From Sulfitobacter sabulilitoris (lineage in GTDB: Bacteria > Pseudomonadota > Alphaproteobacteria > Rhodobacterales > Rhodobacteraceae), in NCBI RefSeq assembly GCF_005887615.1, contig NZ_VANS01000001.1, positions 1,041,415 to 1,105,414 of the forward strand: DNA of 64,000 nucleotides, in the 5' to 3' direction. The position numbers and the translations under genes are program-made. How positions within the stretch are numbered: position 1 is the stretch's first letter; each line of letters begins with the position of its first letter. Below, in pieces: positions 18,457 to 28,820 of the stretch. The notes under the pieces were generated by a model. It was not told where the DNA came from. It was given only the letters and a program-made list of their open reading frames with translations, and did no database searches.

Positions 18457-20435
18457 TCCGCGGCCAATGCCTCGCTGCGGCGGGCCTTGGCGTTGGCCGA
18501 CAGTTCCGCCATCAACTGGCTGGCGCGCGCGATCGGATTGGTCAGGTAGAAATCCGTGATCGCCGGCCGGAACGACGCCGTGCCAAGCTGGCCTTGCTCC
18601 AGCGGTTGCAACGCGTTCTCGGGCACCTCGTCCACCTGCCCAAGATGCGGCACCTTCTTGATCAGCGCGCGGCGCAGTTGCGCAATGCTGTCATAGGGCA
18701 GTTGCGCATCCGCCTCGGCGCTCAGAGCGCGCAGGATGGCCCAGTTTTCCTTGGCCTCGCCGGGGGCAAAGCTGGCGCGCAGGGCCAACTGCGGACGGCC
18801 TTCGGTGTTGACGAAAAGCCCCGGCTCCTCGGTATAGGCCGCGCCGGGCAGGATGATGTCGGCACGGTGCGCGCCCCGGTCGCCGTGGCTGCCCTGGTAG
18901 ATCACAAAAGGGCCGTCGGCGATGTCGATCTCGTCCGCGCCGAGGTTGTAGATCACGTCGGCCTTGGCCACCGCATCGACGCCGCCATCGTTGACCGCGC
19001 CGATATCCATGGCGCCCACGCGGCCCGCCGCGGTGTGCAGCACCAGCATCCGGCCCGTCAGCGCCTGCGCCGCGGCCAGCACGGCCGCGCCATCCGCCTC
19101 GCGCAGGGCGCCCTGCCCGACGACCACGATGGCATCGTCGGACGGCTTGAGCCCCGACAACGCCGCGCGGTCGGTGCCGGCGTGGGTGTAGTCATAGGTC
19201 AGATCGCAGGCCGCGCCCACCAGCGTCACATTGGCGCCCCGGGTCCATGCCTTGCGGATCCGCGCATTCAGGACCGGCGCCTCGATCGCCGGATTGGTCC
19301 CGATCAGGATCACCTCCCGCGCGGTGTCCAGGTCCTCGATGGCGACGGTGCCGACATAGCCGCTGCGGTTGCCCGCGGGCAGCTTGGCCCCGTCCGTGCG
19401 GCATTCGACGACCCCGCCGCGCCCCTCGATCAACTGCTTCAACGCATAGGCGGCCTCGACCGGGGCAAGGTCGCCGATCAGCCCGCTGACCGACTTGCCT
19501 TCCATCGCCTTGGCAGCAGCCTGCAGCGCCTCGGGCCAGCTTGCTTTGCGCAGCTTGCCGTTTTCACGAATATAGGGCGTATCGAGCCGCTGGCGGCGCA
19601 GACCGTCCCAGACAAAGCGTGTCTTGTCGGAAATCCACTCCTCGTTCACGCCGTCATGGTTGCGTGGCAGAAACCGCATGACTTCGCGGCCCTTCGTATC
19701 GACCCGGATGTTGGAACCAAGCGCATCCATCACGTCGATGCTCTCGGTCTTGGTCAACTCCCAGGGCCGCGCGGTAAAGGCGTAGGGTTTCGACACCAGC
19801 GCCCCCACCGGGCACAGGTCGATGATGTTGCCCTGCAGATTGCTGTCCAGCGTCTCGCCCAGGTAGCTGGTGATCTCGGCATCCTCGCCCCGGCCGGTCT
19901 GACCCATCTGGCTGATGCCCGCCACCTCGGTGGTAAAGCGCACGCAGCGGGTGCACGAAATGCAGCGCGTCATATGCGTCTCGACCAGGGGGCCGAGATC
20001 AAGGTCCTCGGTCGCGCGCTTTGGCTCGCGGTAGCGGCTGAAATCGACACCGTAGGCCATCGCCTGATCCTGCAGGTCGCATTCGCCGCCCTGGTCGCAG
20101 ATCGGGCAATCCAGCGGGTGGTTGATCAACAGGAACTCCATCACCCCCTCGCGCGCCTTCTTGACCATCGGCGAGTTGGTTTTCACCACCGGCGGCTGGC
20201 CTTCGGGACCGGGACGCAGATCGCGGACCTGCATCGCACAGCTTGCGGCGGGCTTGGGCGGGCCGCCGACGACCTCGACCAGACACATCCGGCAGTTGCC
20301 CGCGATTGACAGCCGCTCGTGATAGCAAAAGCGTGGAATTTCCACGCCCGCCTCTTCACAGGCCTGAATGAGCGTCATCGCGCCCTCGACCTCAACTTCC
20401 TTGCCGTCGATAATGATCTTGCGAATATCGCTCAT
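18453..20435 (-). CDS. nuoG: NADH-quinone oxidoreductase subunit G
   Basis: NuoG is the large iron-sulfur subunit of the NADH module. The 660-residue protein starts [18 protein letters not shown]. It shows the 2Fe-2S ligands [15 protein letters not shown] and later C in PAASCAM, the N5 region [19 protein letters not shown], and the 4Fe-4S N4 ligands [11 protein letters not shown] with a later C in DLCPVG. The C-terminal two thirds resemble molybdopterin oxidoreductases but should bind no cofactor. The longer frame to 20507 has no support. It follows the DUF5333 gene by five bases. Confidence 0.96.
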   Translation of the reverse strand: MSDIRKIIIDGKEVEVEGAMTLIQACEEAGVEIPRFCYHERLSIAGNCRMCLVEVVGGPPKPAASCAMQVRDLRPGPEGQPPVVKTNSPMVKKAREGVMEFLLINHPLDCPICDQGGECDLQDQAMAYGVDFSRYREPKRATEDLDLGPLVETHMTRCISCTRCVRFTTEVAGISQMGQTGRGEDAEITSYLGETLDSNLQGNIIDLCPVGALVSKPYAFTARPWELTKTESIDVMDALGSNIRVDTKGREVMRFLPRNHDGVNEEWISDKTRFVWDGLRRQRLDTPYIRENGKLRKASWPEALQAAAKAMEGKSVSGLIGDLAPVEAAYALKQLIEGRGGVVECRTDGAKLPAGNRSGYVGTVAIEDLDTAREVILIGTNPAIEAPVLNARIRKAWTRGANVTLVGAACDLTYDYTHAGTDRAALSGLKPSDDAIVVVGQGALREADGAAVLAAAQALTGRMLVLHTAAGRVGAMDIGAVNDGGVDAVAKADVIYNLGADEIDIADGPFVIYQGSHGDRGAHRADIILPGAAYTEEPGLFVNTEGRPQLALRASFAPGEAKENWAILRALSAEADAQLPYDSIAQLRRALIKKVPHLGQVDEVPENALQPLEQGQLGTASFRPAITDFYLTNPIARASQLMAELSANAKARRSEALAAE

Positions 20436-20440
20436 GTCTC

Positions 20441-20848
20441 TCACTTCGCCTTGAGTAACGCGCCGATCTGGCTCGATTTCTGAATTTCCGCGCGCCCGAG
20501 CGCGCACATGCCTTGCGGGTCGCCGCGACTGACCCCGTTGGCCTTGAAATAGGCCGCGCCACGCGCCTTCATGCGCGCCTTTTCCGCATCCGAATCCAGA
20601 TGCGCCTCTATCTCCGCGTCCGTGTATCCCATCGCTTTGGCCTTGGCTTCAAGCGATTGGGCAAAACGCCACGCCGTGAACATCCGGGCCGAGATATCGG
20701 GGCAGGTCTTGCGGATCTCGTTGGCCACCGCCACCGCGAACAACCCGTTGTCCACCTGCGGCACATCGCGCAACGGCGGTTTGGCCGCCGCAAGCGCGGG
20801 CAGCGTCGCGCAGGCCAGGATGGCGGCGGCGTGTTGTAGCTTACGCAT
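20441..20848 (-). CDS. DUF5333-like exported protein inside nuo
   Basis: The 135-residue protein starts with a signal peptide ([20 protein letters not shown]) with likely cleavage near AAA-KP. The mature part is helical and charged, with [23 protein letters not shown] and [20 protein letters not shown]. It resembles DUF5333, a family of unknown function that I associate with rhodobacteral nuo clusters. GGGAG lies seven bases before the ATG at 20848. It precedes nuoG and probably acts in the periplasm; its link to complex I rests on position alone. Confidence 0.75.
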   Translation of the reverse strand: MRKLQHAAAILACATLPALAAAKPPLRDVPQVDNGLFAVAVANEIRKTCPDISARMFTAWRFAQSLEAKAKAMGYTDAEIEAHLDSDAEKARMKARGAAYFKANGVSRGDPQGMCALGRAEIQKSSQIGALLKAK

Positions 20849-20982
20849 GATCAGTCTCCCATGATATGTCACACGCGCAGGGGACCCCCCGCGCCTGTCA
20901 CACAGATGGGGACGGAGAGTGCAGTTATCCAATAACACAACCTGCCCGTCCGACGACCGCGCGCGATATGTCGCCGCGCCCC

Positions 20983-21309
20983 TCACTGCGGGCAGGCGCC
21001 CTGCAGCGTCAGCGTGTCGTCGCGCACGACCAGTCGGCTGGCCTCGGCATCGGGGCTGATGACCCATGCAATGTCGGAACTGCCGTATTCGGTGACGCAA
21101 TAGCTGACCGCCTCATAGCGGGCGGCCTCGCGCGCGCCCTGTAAAGACGCCGACACGGGCCGCGCCGTCACCTGAAACACATGCCGCTGGCCATCCACCT
21201 TGGTCAGCTTGGTGCGGTAATATTGCCCGTCGAACGCGATGCGGTCATCGCGCGACGTGCATCCGGTCACGGTCAGCGCCGCGAGGGCCGCCATCAGGAT
21301 CATCTTCAT
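20983..21309 (-). CDS. Small lipoprotein inside nuo
   Basis: This is a 108-residue lipoprotein with signal MKMILMAALAALTVTGCTS and lipidated Cys at about residue 17. The mature part has two more Cys (AVSYCVTEY and LQGACPQ) that may pair. No family is recognised, but its layout, size and cysteine spacing resemble the other nuo-embedded lipoprotein at 18073-18456. The start overlaps the preceding DUF3291 stop by four bases. A 134-base gap follows before the DUF5333 gene. Confidence 0.75.
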   Translation of the reverse strand: MKMILMAALAALTVTGCTSRDDRIAFDGQYYRTKLTKVDGQRHVFQVTARPVSASLQGAREAARYEAVSYCVTEYGSSDIAWVISPDAEASRLVVRDDTLTLQGACPQ

Positions 21310-21815
21310 ACTCTCAACTCCGCACCCTCAGACCCGCAGACACCGTCCCGCCAGCCTGTCACGATCTTCAAATGCGACCACCCAAAGGCGTGATCGCTGT
21401 CCCCGTTGGCCTTCAGATGCTCCAGCCGTGCCAGCCCCTCGTCCAGGGTCGGCTGATGACCGGCGGGCACCCACCACATCACGAAATGCATCCCGCCCAG
21501 AACCTCGAACCACTCCTGCCGGCGGGCATAGAACTGCTTGTGGACCGTGCCCCACACGAAGGTATCCAGGGCCGCGGCGCTGTCCCAGACGGTCAGATTG
21601 CTGACATACTGCGGATCGCCGTCGATCTTGGCCTCGGTGTTGCCGGTTCCGGGCTCACCCGAGCCTTCCATCATCCACACGAAACCGGGCATCCGCTTGC
21701 CCAGTCCGTTGATCCGGTCGAGGTTGGCCATGAAATCGGCCACGCGCGGATCGTCCGTCGGCGCGACAAGCCGCCCGACGTTCAGTTCCGCCAGATGATG
21801 CCCCCGCGGCTGCAT
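21306..21815 (-). CDS. DUF3291 family protein inside nuo
   Basis: The 169-residue protein begins MQPRGHHLAELNVGRLVAP and contains NLTVWDSAAALDTFVWGTVHKQFYARRQEWF and FVMWWVPAGHQPTLDEGLARLEHL. These are typical of DUF3291, a ferredoxin-like fold related to antibiotic-biosynthesis monooxygenases. No cofactor ligands are evident and no reaction is known. It overlaps the MAPEG gene by one base and the lipoprotein gene by four. The frame could extend to 22175, but the MAPEG gene occupies that stretch. Confidence 0.8.
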   Translation of the reverse strand: MQPRGHHLAELNVGRLVAPTDDPRVADFMANLDRINGLGKRMPGFVWMMEGSGEPGTGNTEAKIDGDPQYVSNLTVWDSAAALDTFVWGTVHKQFYARRQEWFEVLGGMHFVMWWVPAGHQPTLDEGLARLEHLKANGDSDHAFGWSHLKIVTGWRDGVCGSEGAELRV

Positions 21816-22222
21816 CACAACACCGCCGCGATGGCCATCACCACCAGGCCGAGCACGCAGAGCATGCCCACCGACCAGATGGCCGAGCGCAGAGACTGAA
21901 TCGTCGTTCCGATATGCACGAAGGCCACCGCGATCCGGGACACGATGAACACCGACGCCAACAAATTGACCCAGGTCGGCGAGGCCCCCGCCAGAATCGC
22001 AGCCAGCGTCGCGGCGACAAAGGGCCCCGACGTTTCCACCGCGTTCATGAACGCGCGCTCGCTGCGATACCACTGATCGGCATAGTCGCGCTTGGGCTTG
22101 CCGCAGTCGCAGCGTTTCTCGGCCGTGCGCCCGCGCGTCGACAGCCCGGACAGCACCGAAACGATCAGCGCCCAAAGGGCGAGCGAGGCGATCGCGTGGC
22201 CATACTCTGCGAAAGGTTCCAT
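21815..22222 (-). CDS. MAPEG family membrane protein inside nuo
   Basis: The 135-residue protein is predicted to cross the membrane about four times. It carries the MAPEG-type pattern: SERAFMNAVETSGPFVAATLAAILAG followed by FIVSRIAVAFVHIGTTIQSLRSAIW. MAPEG proteins include glutathione transferases and many bacterial members of unknown role. A hydrophilic loop with two cysteines (EKRCDCGKPKRDYADQWY) sits after the first helix. The gene starts four bases after the nuoF stop. Confidence 0.82.
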   Translation of the reverse strand: MEPFAEYGHAIASLALWALIVSVLSGLSTRGRTAEKRCDCGKPKRDYADQWYRSERAFMNAVETSGPFVAATLAAILAGASPTWVNLLASVFIVSRIAVAFVHIGTTIQSLRSAIWSVGMLCVLGLVVMAIAAVL

Positions 22223-22226
22223 CCGA

Positions 22227-23522
22227 TTACTCCGCCGCCATCGTCGTTTGACGCGGCCCGCGCTTGTGCTTGATGCGGTCCTCGATCTCGTCGCGGAAAT
22301 GCCGGATCAGGCCCTGGATGGGCCAGGCCGCCGCATCGCCCAGCGCGCAGATCGTGTGGCCCTCGACCTGCTTGGTCACGTCCAGAAGCATGTCGATCTC
22401 TTCGGGCTCCGCCTCGCCGGTGACCAGGCGGTCCATCACCCGCATCATCCAGCCGGTGCCTTCGCGGCAGGGCGTGCATTGCCCGCAGCTCTCGTGCTTG
22501 TAGAATTTCGACAGCCGCCAGATCGCCTTGATGACGTCGGTTGAATTGTCCATCACGATCACCGCAGCCGTGCCCAGACCCGACCGCTGCTCGCGCAGGT
22601 AGTCGAAATCCATGATCGCGTCCTTCATCTGCTTGCCGGGGATCATCGGCACCGAACTGCCGCCCGGGATGACCGCCTTGAGGTTGTCCCAGCCGCCCCG
22701 GATACCGCCGCAATGCTTCTCGATCAGCTCCTCGAAGGGGATGCTCATCGCTTCCTCGACGACGCAGGGGTTGTTGACGTGCCCCGAGATCGCGAACAGC
22801 TTGGTGCCGGCGTTATTGGCGCGTCCGAAGCCCGCGAACCATTCCGGGCCGCGGCGCAGGATGGTGGGCACCACGGCGATGGATTCGACATTGTTGACGG
22901 TGGTCGGGCAACCATAAAGCCCCGCCCCCGCCGGGAAGGGCGGCTTCATGCGCGGCATCCCCTTCTTGCCCTCGAGGCTTTCCAGCAGCGCGGTTTCCTC
23001 GCCACAGATGTACGCGCCCGCGCCATGCACGAGATACAGATCGAAATCCCAGCCCGACTTGCAGGCGTTCTTGCCCAGAAGCCCGGCGTCATAGGCCTCG
23101 TCGATCGCGTTTTGCAGGGCTTCTTTTTCGCGGATGTATTCGCCGCGGATGTAGATGTAGCACGCATGCGCCTGCATCGCGAAGCTGGCGATCAGGCACC
23201 CTTCGATCAGCGTATGCGGATCGTGGCGCATGATCTCGCGGTCCTTGCAGGTGCCGGGCTCGCTCTCGTCGGCGTTGACCACCAGATAGCTCGGACGCCC
23301 GTCGCTTTCCTTGGGCATGAACGACCACTTGAGACCGGTGGGAAAGCCCGCACCGCCGCGCCCGCGCAGGCCCGAGGTCTTCATCTGGTCGATGATCCAG
23401 TCGCGCCCCTTCTTGATGATGCCCGCGGTGCCATCCCAATGGCCGCGCGCCTGCGCACCGCGCAGGCTGCGGTCGTGCATCCCGTAGATGTTGGTAAAGA
23501 TCCGGTCTTTGTCAGCAAGCAT
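22227..23522 (-). CDS. nuoF: NADH-quinone oxidoreductase subunit F
   Basis: NuoF binds NADH and FMN and carries cluster N3. The 431-residue protein has the NADH-binding [18 protein letters not shown], the FMN region [19 protein letters not shown], and the 4Fe-4S ligands [12 protein letters not shown] with a later Cys in HTICALGD. It starts [20 protein letters not shown], with AAAGGT about ten bases upstream. A hairpin (23544-23570) separates it from the DUF5337 gene. Confidence 0.97.
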   Translation of the reverse strand: MLADKDRIFTNIYGMHDRSLRGAQARGHWDGTAGIIKKGRDWIIDQMKTSGLRGRGGAGFPTGLKWSFMPKESDGRPSYLVVNADESEPGTCKDREIMRHDPHTLIEGCLIASFAMQAHACYIYIRGEYIREKEALQNAIDEAYDAGLLGKNACKSGWDFDLYLVHGAGAYICGEETALLESLEGKKGMPRMKPPFPAGAGLYGCPTTVNNVESIAVVPTILRRGPEWFAGFGRANNAGTKLFAISGHVNNPCVVEEAMSIPFEELIEKHCGGIRGGWDNLKAVIPGGSSVPMIPGKQMKDAIMDFDYLREQRSGLGTAAVIVMDNSTDVIKAIWRLSKFYKHESCGQCTPCREGTGWMMRVMDRLVTGEAEPEEIDMLLDVTKQVEGHTICALGDAAAWPIQGLIRHFRDEIEDRIKHKRGPRQTTMAAE

Positions 23523-23543
23523 CGCTACTACCTTTGTTCTGCT

Positions 23544-23570
23544 GCGCGCCCCTGTCTCCGGGGCTGCGCG
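23544..23570 (-). promoter_or_regulatory. Hairpin between the DUF5337 gene and nuoF
   Basis: On the minus strand GCGC-A-GCCCC pairs with GGGGC-GCGC around a short purine-rich loop, directly after the DUF5337 stop. There is no T tract. It is a likely RNA-processing or mRNA-stability element. Confidence 0.4.
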
Positions 23571-23804
23571 TTATGTCTTTGACCGCAGCGCCTTGCGCGC
23601 CCGCCGTATCTGAAACGACACCACGAGCGCCCAGAAGAGCGCGGCGAGCGCCGCGAAGTCGAACAGCAGCGCATAGCGCCCCGGCAATCCCAGTTGGGGT
23701 GCTACGACCTGCAGGACCAACCACAGGATCATCGTGCCCGCGATCACCAGGCTGACCATGCGGCTGCGGGCCGCCAGTTGCCTGTCCTGTTCTTCATCGG
23801 TCAT
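23571..23804 (-). CDS. DUF5337-like small membrane protein inside nuo
   Basis: The 77-residue protein has a charged N-terminus (MTDEEQDRQLAARSRMVSL) and two hydrophobic helices (VIAGTMILWLVLQVVAPQLG and YALLFDFAALAALFWALVVS). It ends in a basic tail (QIRRARKALRSKT), so both ends are predicted in the cytoplasm. The family is DUF5337, of unknown function, which I associate with rhodobacteral nuo clusters. It starts 15 bases after the HhH-type membrane gene. Its size would suit an accessory subunit or assembly factor of complex I, but this is inferred from position. Confidence 0.75.
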   Translation of the reverse strand: MTDEEQDRQLAARSRMVSLVIAGTMILWLVLQVVAPQLGLPGRYALLFDFAALAALFWALVVSFQIRRARKALRSKT

Positions 23805-23819
23805 GGGCTGCCGCTCTCC

Positions 23820-24584
23820 TCAGCTTTTCTTCTTGCGCTTGGAAACCTCGGTCTCCCCGCCCTTGGCGAGCGTTTTCGCCTGCGCGATCCAGCCATCGCG
23901 TTCGATGCGCCCCTTGAACCGAAGCTGTTCATCGACCCAGGCGATTTCCTTTTTGCGCCAGCTTGCCACCTGGTCGTAATGATAGACACCAAGCGCGTTC
24001 AGGGTCTGCTCGATCTTGGGCCCGACACCGCTGATCCGCTTGAGGTCGTCGGCACCGCCGGCGCGCGGCGCCTCCAGCATTTCCGGCTTGCCATCCGCCG
24101 CGACGGGCGCGCGCGCGGGGGTGTCGGCCTGGGCCGCAGGCTTGGCCGGCTCTTGCGTCGCCGCCGCGGGTTTGGCCGCACCCTGTCCTTCGTATTTCCA
24201 GCTGCCCTTGCGCGCGGCAAGATCCTCTTGCCCCTTCAGCGGCGCAGAGGGCTTGATTGCCGAGGTCCGCGCCGAAACCGGGCTGGATGCCGGGGCGTCG
24301 ACCGCAGCGGGCTTGGCGGCGGCGGGCTTGGCCGCGGCGGGCTTGGTGTCTTCGCCCAGTATGGGCGTCTCAAGCTTGACTTCGTTGGGTCCGGGCAAGG
24401 GCTTGCACAGGATCAGGCTGACCACCAGACCTGACGCCACGGCGACGACGATGCCCCCGAATGCCCCCTGCATGAAGCTCCAGTCGCCCAGAACCCACAG
24501 CAGGACCGCCGTCAGAACCCCGACGGCCGCAGCCACCATCCAGCAGCCCAAAGCGCAGCCGATCATTCCCTGATTGTTATTCAT
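23820..24584 (-). CDS. Membrane protein with NuoE-like C-terminal HhH domain
   Basis: This 254-residue protein has two N-terminal membrane helices (CWMVAAAVGVLTAVLLWVLG and GIVVAVASGLVVSLILC). A long Ala/Pro/Lys-rich linker (about residues 70-170, with KPAAA repeats) leads to a C-terminal domain from GADDLKRISGVGPKIEQTLN to WIAQAKTLA. The C-terminal domain has a helix-hairpin-helix-like GVGPK turn and is closely similar to the C-terminal extension of NuoE from the next gene upstream. The gene lies between nuoE and nuoF. It may tether or position the NADH module at the membrane; this is inference. The linker length looks variable. Confidence 0.8.
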   Translation of the reverse strand: MNNNQGMIGCALGCWMVAAAVGVLTAVLLWVLGDWSFMQGAFGGIVVAVASGLVVSLILCKPLPGPNEVKLETPILGEDTKPAAAKPAAAKPAAVDAPASSPVSARTSAIKPSAPLKGQEDLAARKGSWKYEGQGAAKPAAATQEPAKPAAQADTPARAPVAADGKPEMLEAPRAGGADDLKRISGVGPKIEQTLNALGVYHYDQVASWRKKEIAWVDEQLRFKGRIERDGWIAQAKTLAKGGETEVSKRKKKS

Positions 24585-24655
24585 CGTTTTCCCTCTCCCG
24601 GTAATCTATGAACCTGTGTCGTATGAATACCGTCTTTTTTCGCCAATTGGGAAAA

Positions 24656-25777
24656 TTATGTCGTCCGGTCATTTGCCAGTGACCCGGCCTGATCGACCCA
24701 GTTGTCACGGCTGACCCGGCCCTTGAATCCTTCGAGATTGTCATCGACCCATGCGACCTCGGCCTCGGTCCATTTCGCGATCTGGTCGAAGTGATAGAAC
24801 CCCATGTTGTTGAGCATCATCTCCAGCTTGGGCCCCACGCCCTTGATCAGCTTGAGATCGTCGGCCCCCGCCTTGCGCGGCGTCTTCATCGTGCGGGGCT
24901 TCTTGCCTTGCGGCGCTGCGGCTTCGGCCGCTTTCGCAGGGGCGTTGTGCGGCGGTACCGCCTTGTTGGTCGCTTCCGCGTTGGATTTCGTCGCCTCGTT
25001 CTGCGCGCGCCGGCCCGTGCCCTCGCCCGGTGTCACGGCCTTGCCCGGTTTGATGTCGGCATTGGCGGGTTTGCCTTGCCACGGCGTGACCAGCGGCACC
25101 TCGGTCCCGTCGATCCGCTTGACCGTGTCACCGATGTCCACCGCCAGTTGAACGCTGGCGTTATACTGCGTGCGCCCGCTTTCATGCTCGGTCAGGCTGG
25201 TCAGCCCGGCCAGCGGCTCGGACGCATAGCGCCCGTTCTGCGGGCCCGGCACCGGCACGTTGCCTGCCGACAGTTCGTCGATGATCTCGGCCATGCGGCC
25301 GGTCGTGAGGTCCTCGTAGTAATCCTTGCCGATCTGGGCCATCGGCGCGTTGGAACACGACCCGAGACACTCGACCTCCTCCCACGAAAACTTGCCATCC
25401 GCGCTCAGCTCGTGCGGCTTGGGCGCAATCTTGTCGCGGCAGACCTGCACCAGGTCCTCTGCCCCGCAGATCATGCAGGACGTCGTGCCGCAGACCTGGA
25501 TATGTGCAACGCTGCCAACCGGTTGCAGTTGGAACATGAAGTAGAACGTCGCCACCTCGAGCGCCCGGATATAGCTCAGCCCCAGCATTTCGGCGACATG
25601 CTCTATCGCGGGCCGCGTCAGCCAGCCTTCCTGCTCCTGCGCGCGCCACAGGATCGGAATGATGGCGCTTGCCTGGCGCCCCTCGGGATACTTGGTCATC
25701 TGCGCCTCGGCCCATTTCTGGTTGTCGGGCGTAAAGGCAAAGCTTTCGGGTTGGTCGTGGTGCAAACGGCGCAGCAT
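24656..25777 (-). CDS. nuoE: NADH-quinone oxidoreductase subunit E with C-terminal extension
   Basis: NuoE carries the 2Fe-2S cluster N1a. Residues 1 to about 200 form the conserved subunit with ligands [10 protein letters not shown] and [10 protein letters not shown]. At 373 residues it is about twice the usual length. The extra part is a Thr/Lys/Ala-rich linker and a C-terminal HhH-like domain (about 304-370, [20 protein letters not shown] to [11 protein letters not shown]). That domain is shared with the neighbouring membrane protein. The start [20 protein letters not shown] at 25777 overlaps the stop of a 27-codon ORF. The frame reaching 25921 runs into nuoD and is not used. Confidence 0.95.
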   Translation of the reverse strand: MLRRLHHDQPESFAFTPDNQKWAEAQMTKYPEGRQASAIIPILWRAQEQEGWLTRPAIEHVAEMLGLSYIRALEVATFYFMFQLQPVGSVAHIQVCGTTSCMICGAEDLVQVCRDKIAPKPHELSADGKFSWEEVECLGSCSNAPMAQIGKDYYEDLTTGRMAEIIDELSAGNVPVPGPQNGRYASEPLAGLTSLTEHESGRTQYNASVQLAVDIGDTVKRIDGTEVPLVTPWQGKPANADIKPGKAVTPGEGTGRRAQNEATKSNAEATNKAVPPHNAPAKAAEAAAPQGKKPRTMKTPRKAGADDLKLIKGVGPKLEMMLNNMGFYHFDQIAKWTEAEVAWVDDNLEGFKGRVSRDNWVDQAGSLANDRTT

Positions 25778-25860
25778 CAGGTCAGACTTTCGCTCGAGTG
25801 GCCGGCGGCGGAACCTCCGGCGGGAGTTTTCTTGGCAAGGTGAAAGGCAGGGCGCGGCAT
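25777..25860 (-). CDS. Candidate 27-residue microprotein between nuoD and nuoE
   Basis: This small ORF encodes 27 residues starting [19 protein letters not shown] and ending SLT. Its ATG overlaps the nuoD stop (ATGA-type) and its TGA overlaps the nuoE ATG (TGATG). It therefore fills the nuoD-nuoE gap exactly in the same direction. GGAGAG occurs about eleven bases before the ATG inside nuoD. No domain is recognised. It may be a real peptide or only a coupling device that delivers ribosomes to nuoE. Confidence 0.5.
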   Translation of the reverse strand: MPRPAFHLAKKTPAGGSAAGHSSESLT

Positions 25861-27083
25861 CAGCGGTCGATCTCTCCGAACACGACGTCGAGCGTACCGA
25901 TGATGGCCGCCACATCCGCAAGCTGGTGTCCCCGGCTCATGTGGTCGATCGCCTGCAGATGCAGAAAACCGGGTGCCCTCAGCTTGGCGCGGTAGGGTTT
26001 GTTGGTGCCGTCCGCCACGAGGTAGACGCCGAATTCGCCCTTGGGCGCCTCGACGGCGCAATACACTTCCCCCTCCGGGACGTGGAACCCTTCCGTATAC
26101 AACTTGAAGTGGTGGATGAGCGCTTCCATCGAGGTCTTCATGTCCGACCGGCTGGGCGGAGTGATCTTGCCGCGGGCCAGCACGTCGCCCTTGCCCTCGG
26201 GCTCGCGCAGCTTGGCGACCGCCTGCAAAATGATCGAAACGGACTGGCGCATCTCCTCCATCCGGACAAGGTAGCGGTCAAAACAATCGCCGTTCTTGCC
26301 GACGGGGATCTGGAATTCGAATTCGTCGTAGCATTCATAGGGCTGCGCGCGCCGCAGATCCCAGGCAAAGCCCGATCCCCGCACCATCACACCCGAAAAT
26401 CCGTAATTGAGGATATCTTCCTCGGTCACGACGCCAATGTCGGCATTGCGCTGCTTGAAGATGCGGTTTTCGGTCAGCAACCCGTCGATGTCGGCCATCA
26501 CCTTGGGAAATTCCTGCGCCCAGGTCTCGATGTCGTCGATCAGATCGTCCGAAATGTCCTGGTGCACACCGCCGGGCCGGAAATACGCCGCGTGCAGACG
26601 CGCGCCGCAGGCACGCTCGTAGAACACCATCAGCTTTTCGCGTTCCTCGAAGCCCCAGAGCGGCGGGGTCAGCGCACCGACATCCATCGCTTGCGTGGTG
26701 ACGTTCAGCAGATGCGACAGGATCCGCCCGATCTCGGAATACAGGACCCGGATCAGCGAGGCGCGGCGCGGCACTTCGACCCCGGTCAGCTTTTCGATCG
26801 CCAGACACCAGGCATGTTCCTGGTTCATCGGGGCGACGTAATCAAGCCGGTCGAAATACGGCAGGTTCTGCAGATACGTCCGGCTTTCCATCAGCTTTTC
26901 GGTGCCCCGGTGCAGCAGTCCGATATGCGGGTCGCACCGCTCCACGATTTCGCCGTCCAGTTCAAGCACAAGACGCAGAACACCATGCGCGGCAGGGTGC
27001 TGCGGGCCGAAGTTGATGTTGAAGTTGCGGATCTTCTGCTCGCCCGTCAGGGCATCTTCGAAGCCTTTTGTGCCGTCCATCAT
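25860..27083 (-). CDS. nuoD: NADH-quinone oxidoreductase subunit D
   Basis: NuoD is the 49-kDa-type subunit that, with NuoB, builds the quinone-binding site. The 407-residue protein has [24 protein letters not shown] with the quinone-site His, and [20 protein letters not shown]. It ends in the family pattern [20 protein letters not shown]. There are two ATG codons in tandem at 27083 and 27080; the first is used. It starts one base after a 57-residue membrane protein gene. Confidence 0.97.
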   Translation of the reverse strand: MMDGTKGFEDALTGEQKIRNFNINFGPQHPAAHGVLRLVLELDGEIVERCDPHIGLLHRGTEKLMESRTYLQNLPYFDRLDYVAPMNQEHAWCLAIEKLTGVEVPRRASLIRVLYSEIGRILSHLLNVTTQAMDVGALTPPLWGFEEREKLMVFYERACGARLHAAYFRPGGVHQDISDDLIDDIETWAQEFPKVMADIDGLLTENRIFKQRNADIGVVTEEDILNYGFSGVMVRGSGFAWDLRRAQPYECYDEFEFQIPVGKNGDCFDRYLVRMEEMRQSVSIILQAVAKLREPEGKGDVLARGKITPPSRSDMKTSMEALIHHFKLYTEGFHVPEGEVYCAVEAPKGEFGVYLVADGTNKPYRAKLRAPGFLHLQAIDHMSRGHQLADVAAIIGTLDVVFGEIDR

Positions 27084-27084
27084 G

Positions 27085-27258
27085 TCAGCGTCGCTCCAAC
27101 TCTTGCAATTTGAGGCTCATCCACCAGATCAGCGCCAGCGCGCCCAGGGGGATGGCAGCCGCGAGGGCCCAGTATTTGTTGATGCCGAAATGCGGCAACA
27201 GCTTCAGCATCGGGATGACGGTCAGAACCGAAATCAGCAGCCAAAACGCCGTACCCAT
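27085..27258 (-). CDS. 57-residue membrane protein between nuoC and nuoD
   Basis: The start [20 protein letters not shown] overlaps the nuoC stop by one base (TGATG). The second half is another helix ([18 protein letters not shown]) and the tail [10 protein letters not shown] is charged. This gives a two-helix hairpin with both ends on the same side. It resembles no enzyme. Tight coupling to nuoC and nuoD makes a small complex I accessory subunit or assembly factor plausible; no family name can be given with confidence. Confidence 0.75.
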   Translation of the reverse strand: MGTAFWLLISVLTVIPMLKLLPHFGINKYWALAAAIPLGALALIWWMSLKLQELERR

Positions 27259-27866
27259 CACTTCGCCTCCGGCTTTTTCTCGTCGCCGGGCAAGATGTAA
27301 TCGGCCCCTTCCCAAGGCGACATGAAATCGAACTGGCGATACTCCTGCACCAGCGACACCGGCTCGTAGACCACGCGCTTTTGCGCCTCGTCATAGCGGA
27401 CTTCGGTATAGCCGGTGGTCGGGAAATCCTTGCGCAGCGGATGGCCGCGAAAGCCATAGTCGGTCAGGATGCGCCGCAGGTCCGGGTGGCCGGTGAACAG
27501 GATGCCGAACATGTCGAAGACCTCGCGCTCGAACCAGTCGGCAGAGGGGTGCACATCGACGATCGAAGGCAGCATTTCGTCCTCGCGGACCGACACGCGC
27601 AGGCGGATCCGGTGGTTCTGAAACATCGACAGCAGATGATAGACCACGTCGAACCGCTTGGCCCGCCCCGGATAATCGACCGCGGTGATATCCACCAGCG
27701 TGGAAAACCGGCAGGTCGGATCGGTGCGCAGGAAATCGACGAAGCCCTTGATGTTGCTGGGCGCCACATCGACGTTCAATTCGCCATGCGCGATGTCCCA
27801 CCCCAGCACGCAATCGGCGCGCTTGGCCTCGACATAGTCGCCAACTTCTTTCAGTGCATCAGACAT
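27258..27866 (-). CDS. nuoC: NADH-quinone oxidoreductase subunit C
   Basis: NuoC is the 30-kDa-type peripheral subunit that supports NuoD. The 202-residue protein shows [24 protein letters not shown] and the family signature [41 protein letters not shown]. The C-terminal tail beyond [14 protein letters not shown] is short. NuoC and NuoD are separate genes here, not fused as in E. coli. It starts nine bases after the nuoB stop. Confidence 0.97.
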   Translation of the reverse strand: MSDALKEVGDYVEAKRADCVLGWDIAHGELNVDVAPSNIKGFVDFLRTDPTCRFSTLVDITAVDYPGRAKRFDVVYHLLSMFQNHRIRLRVSVREDEMLPSIVDVHPSADWFEREVFDMFGILFTGHPDLRRILTDYGFRGHPLRKDFPTTGYTEVRYDEAQKRVVYEPVSLVQEYRQFDFMSPWEGADYILPGDEKKPEAK

Positions 27867-27875
27867 GGGCGCTCC

Positions 27876-28768
<893 letters not shown>

Positions 28769-28781
28769 AAGGAGGCTCCTT
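28769..28781 (-). promoter_or_regulatory. Palindrome containing the nuoA ribosome-binding site
   Basis: On the minus strand AAGGAG-C-CTCCTT directly precedes the GTG start of nuoA. Folding of the two arms would hide the GGAG, though the one-base loop makes a stable hairpin unlikely without fraying. Confidence 0.4.
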
Positions 28782-28820
28782 TGAGTCTGCGGGGCGGCAG
28801 CGCCCCGGCAGCCAACCTGC

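Noticed and set aside
19247-20328. Small ORFs overlapping nuoG on both strands
   Set aside because: All lie inside nuoG, lack ribosome sites and have no domain.
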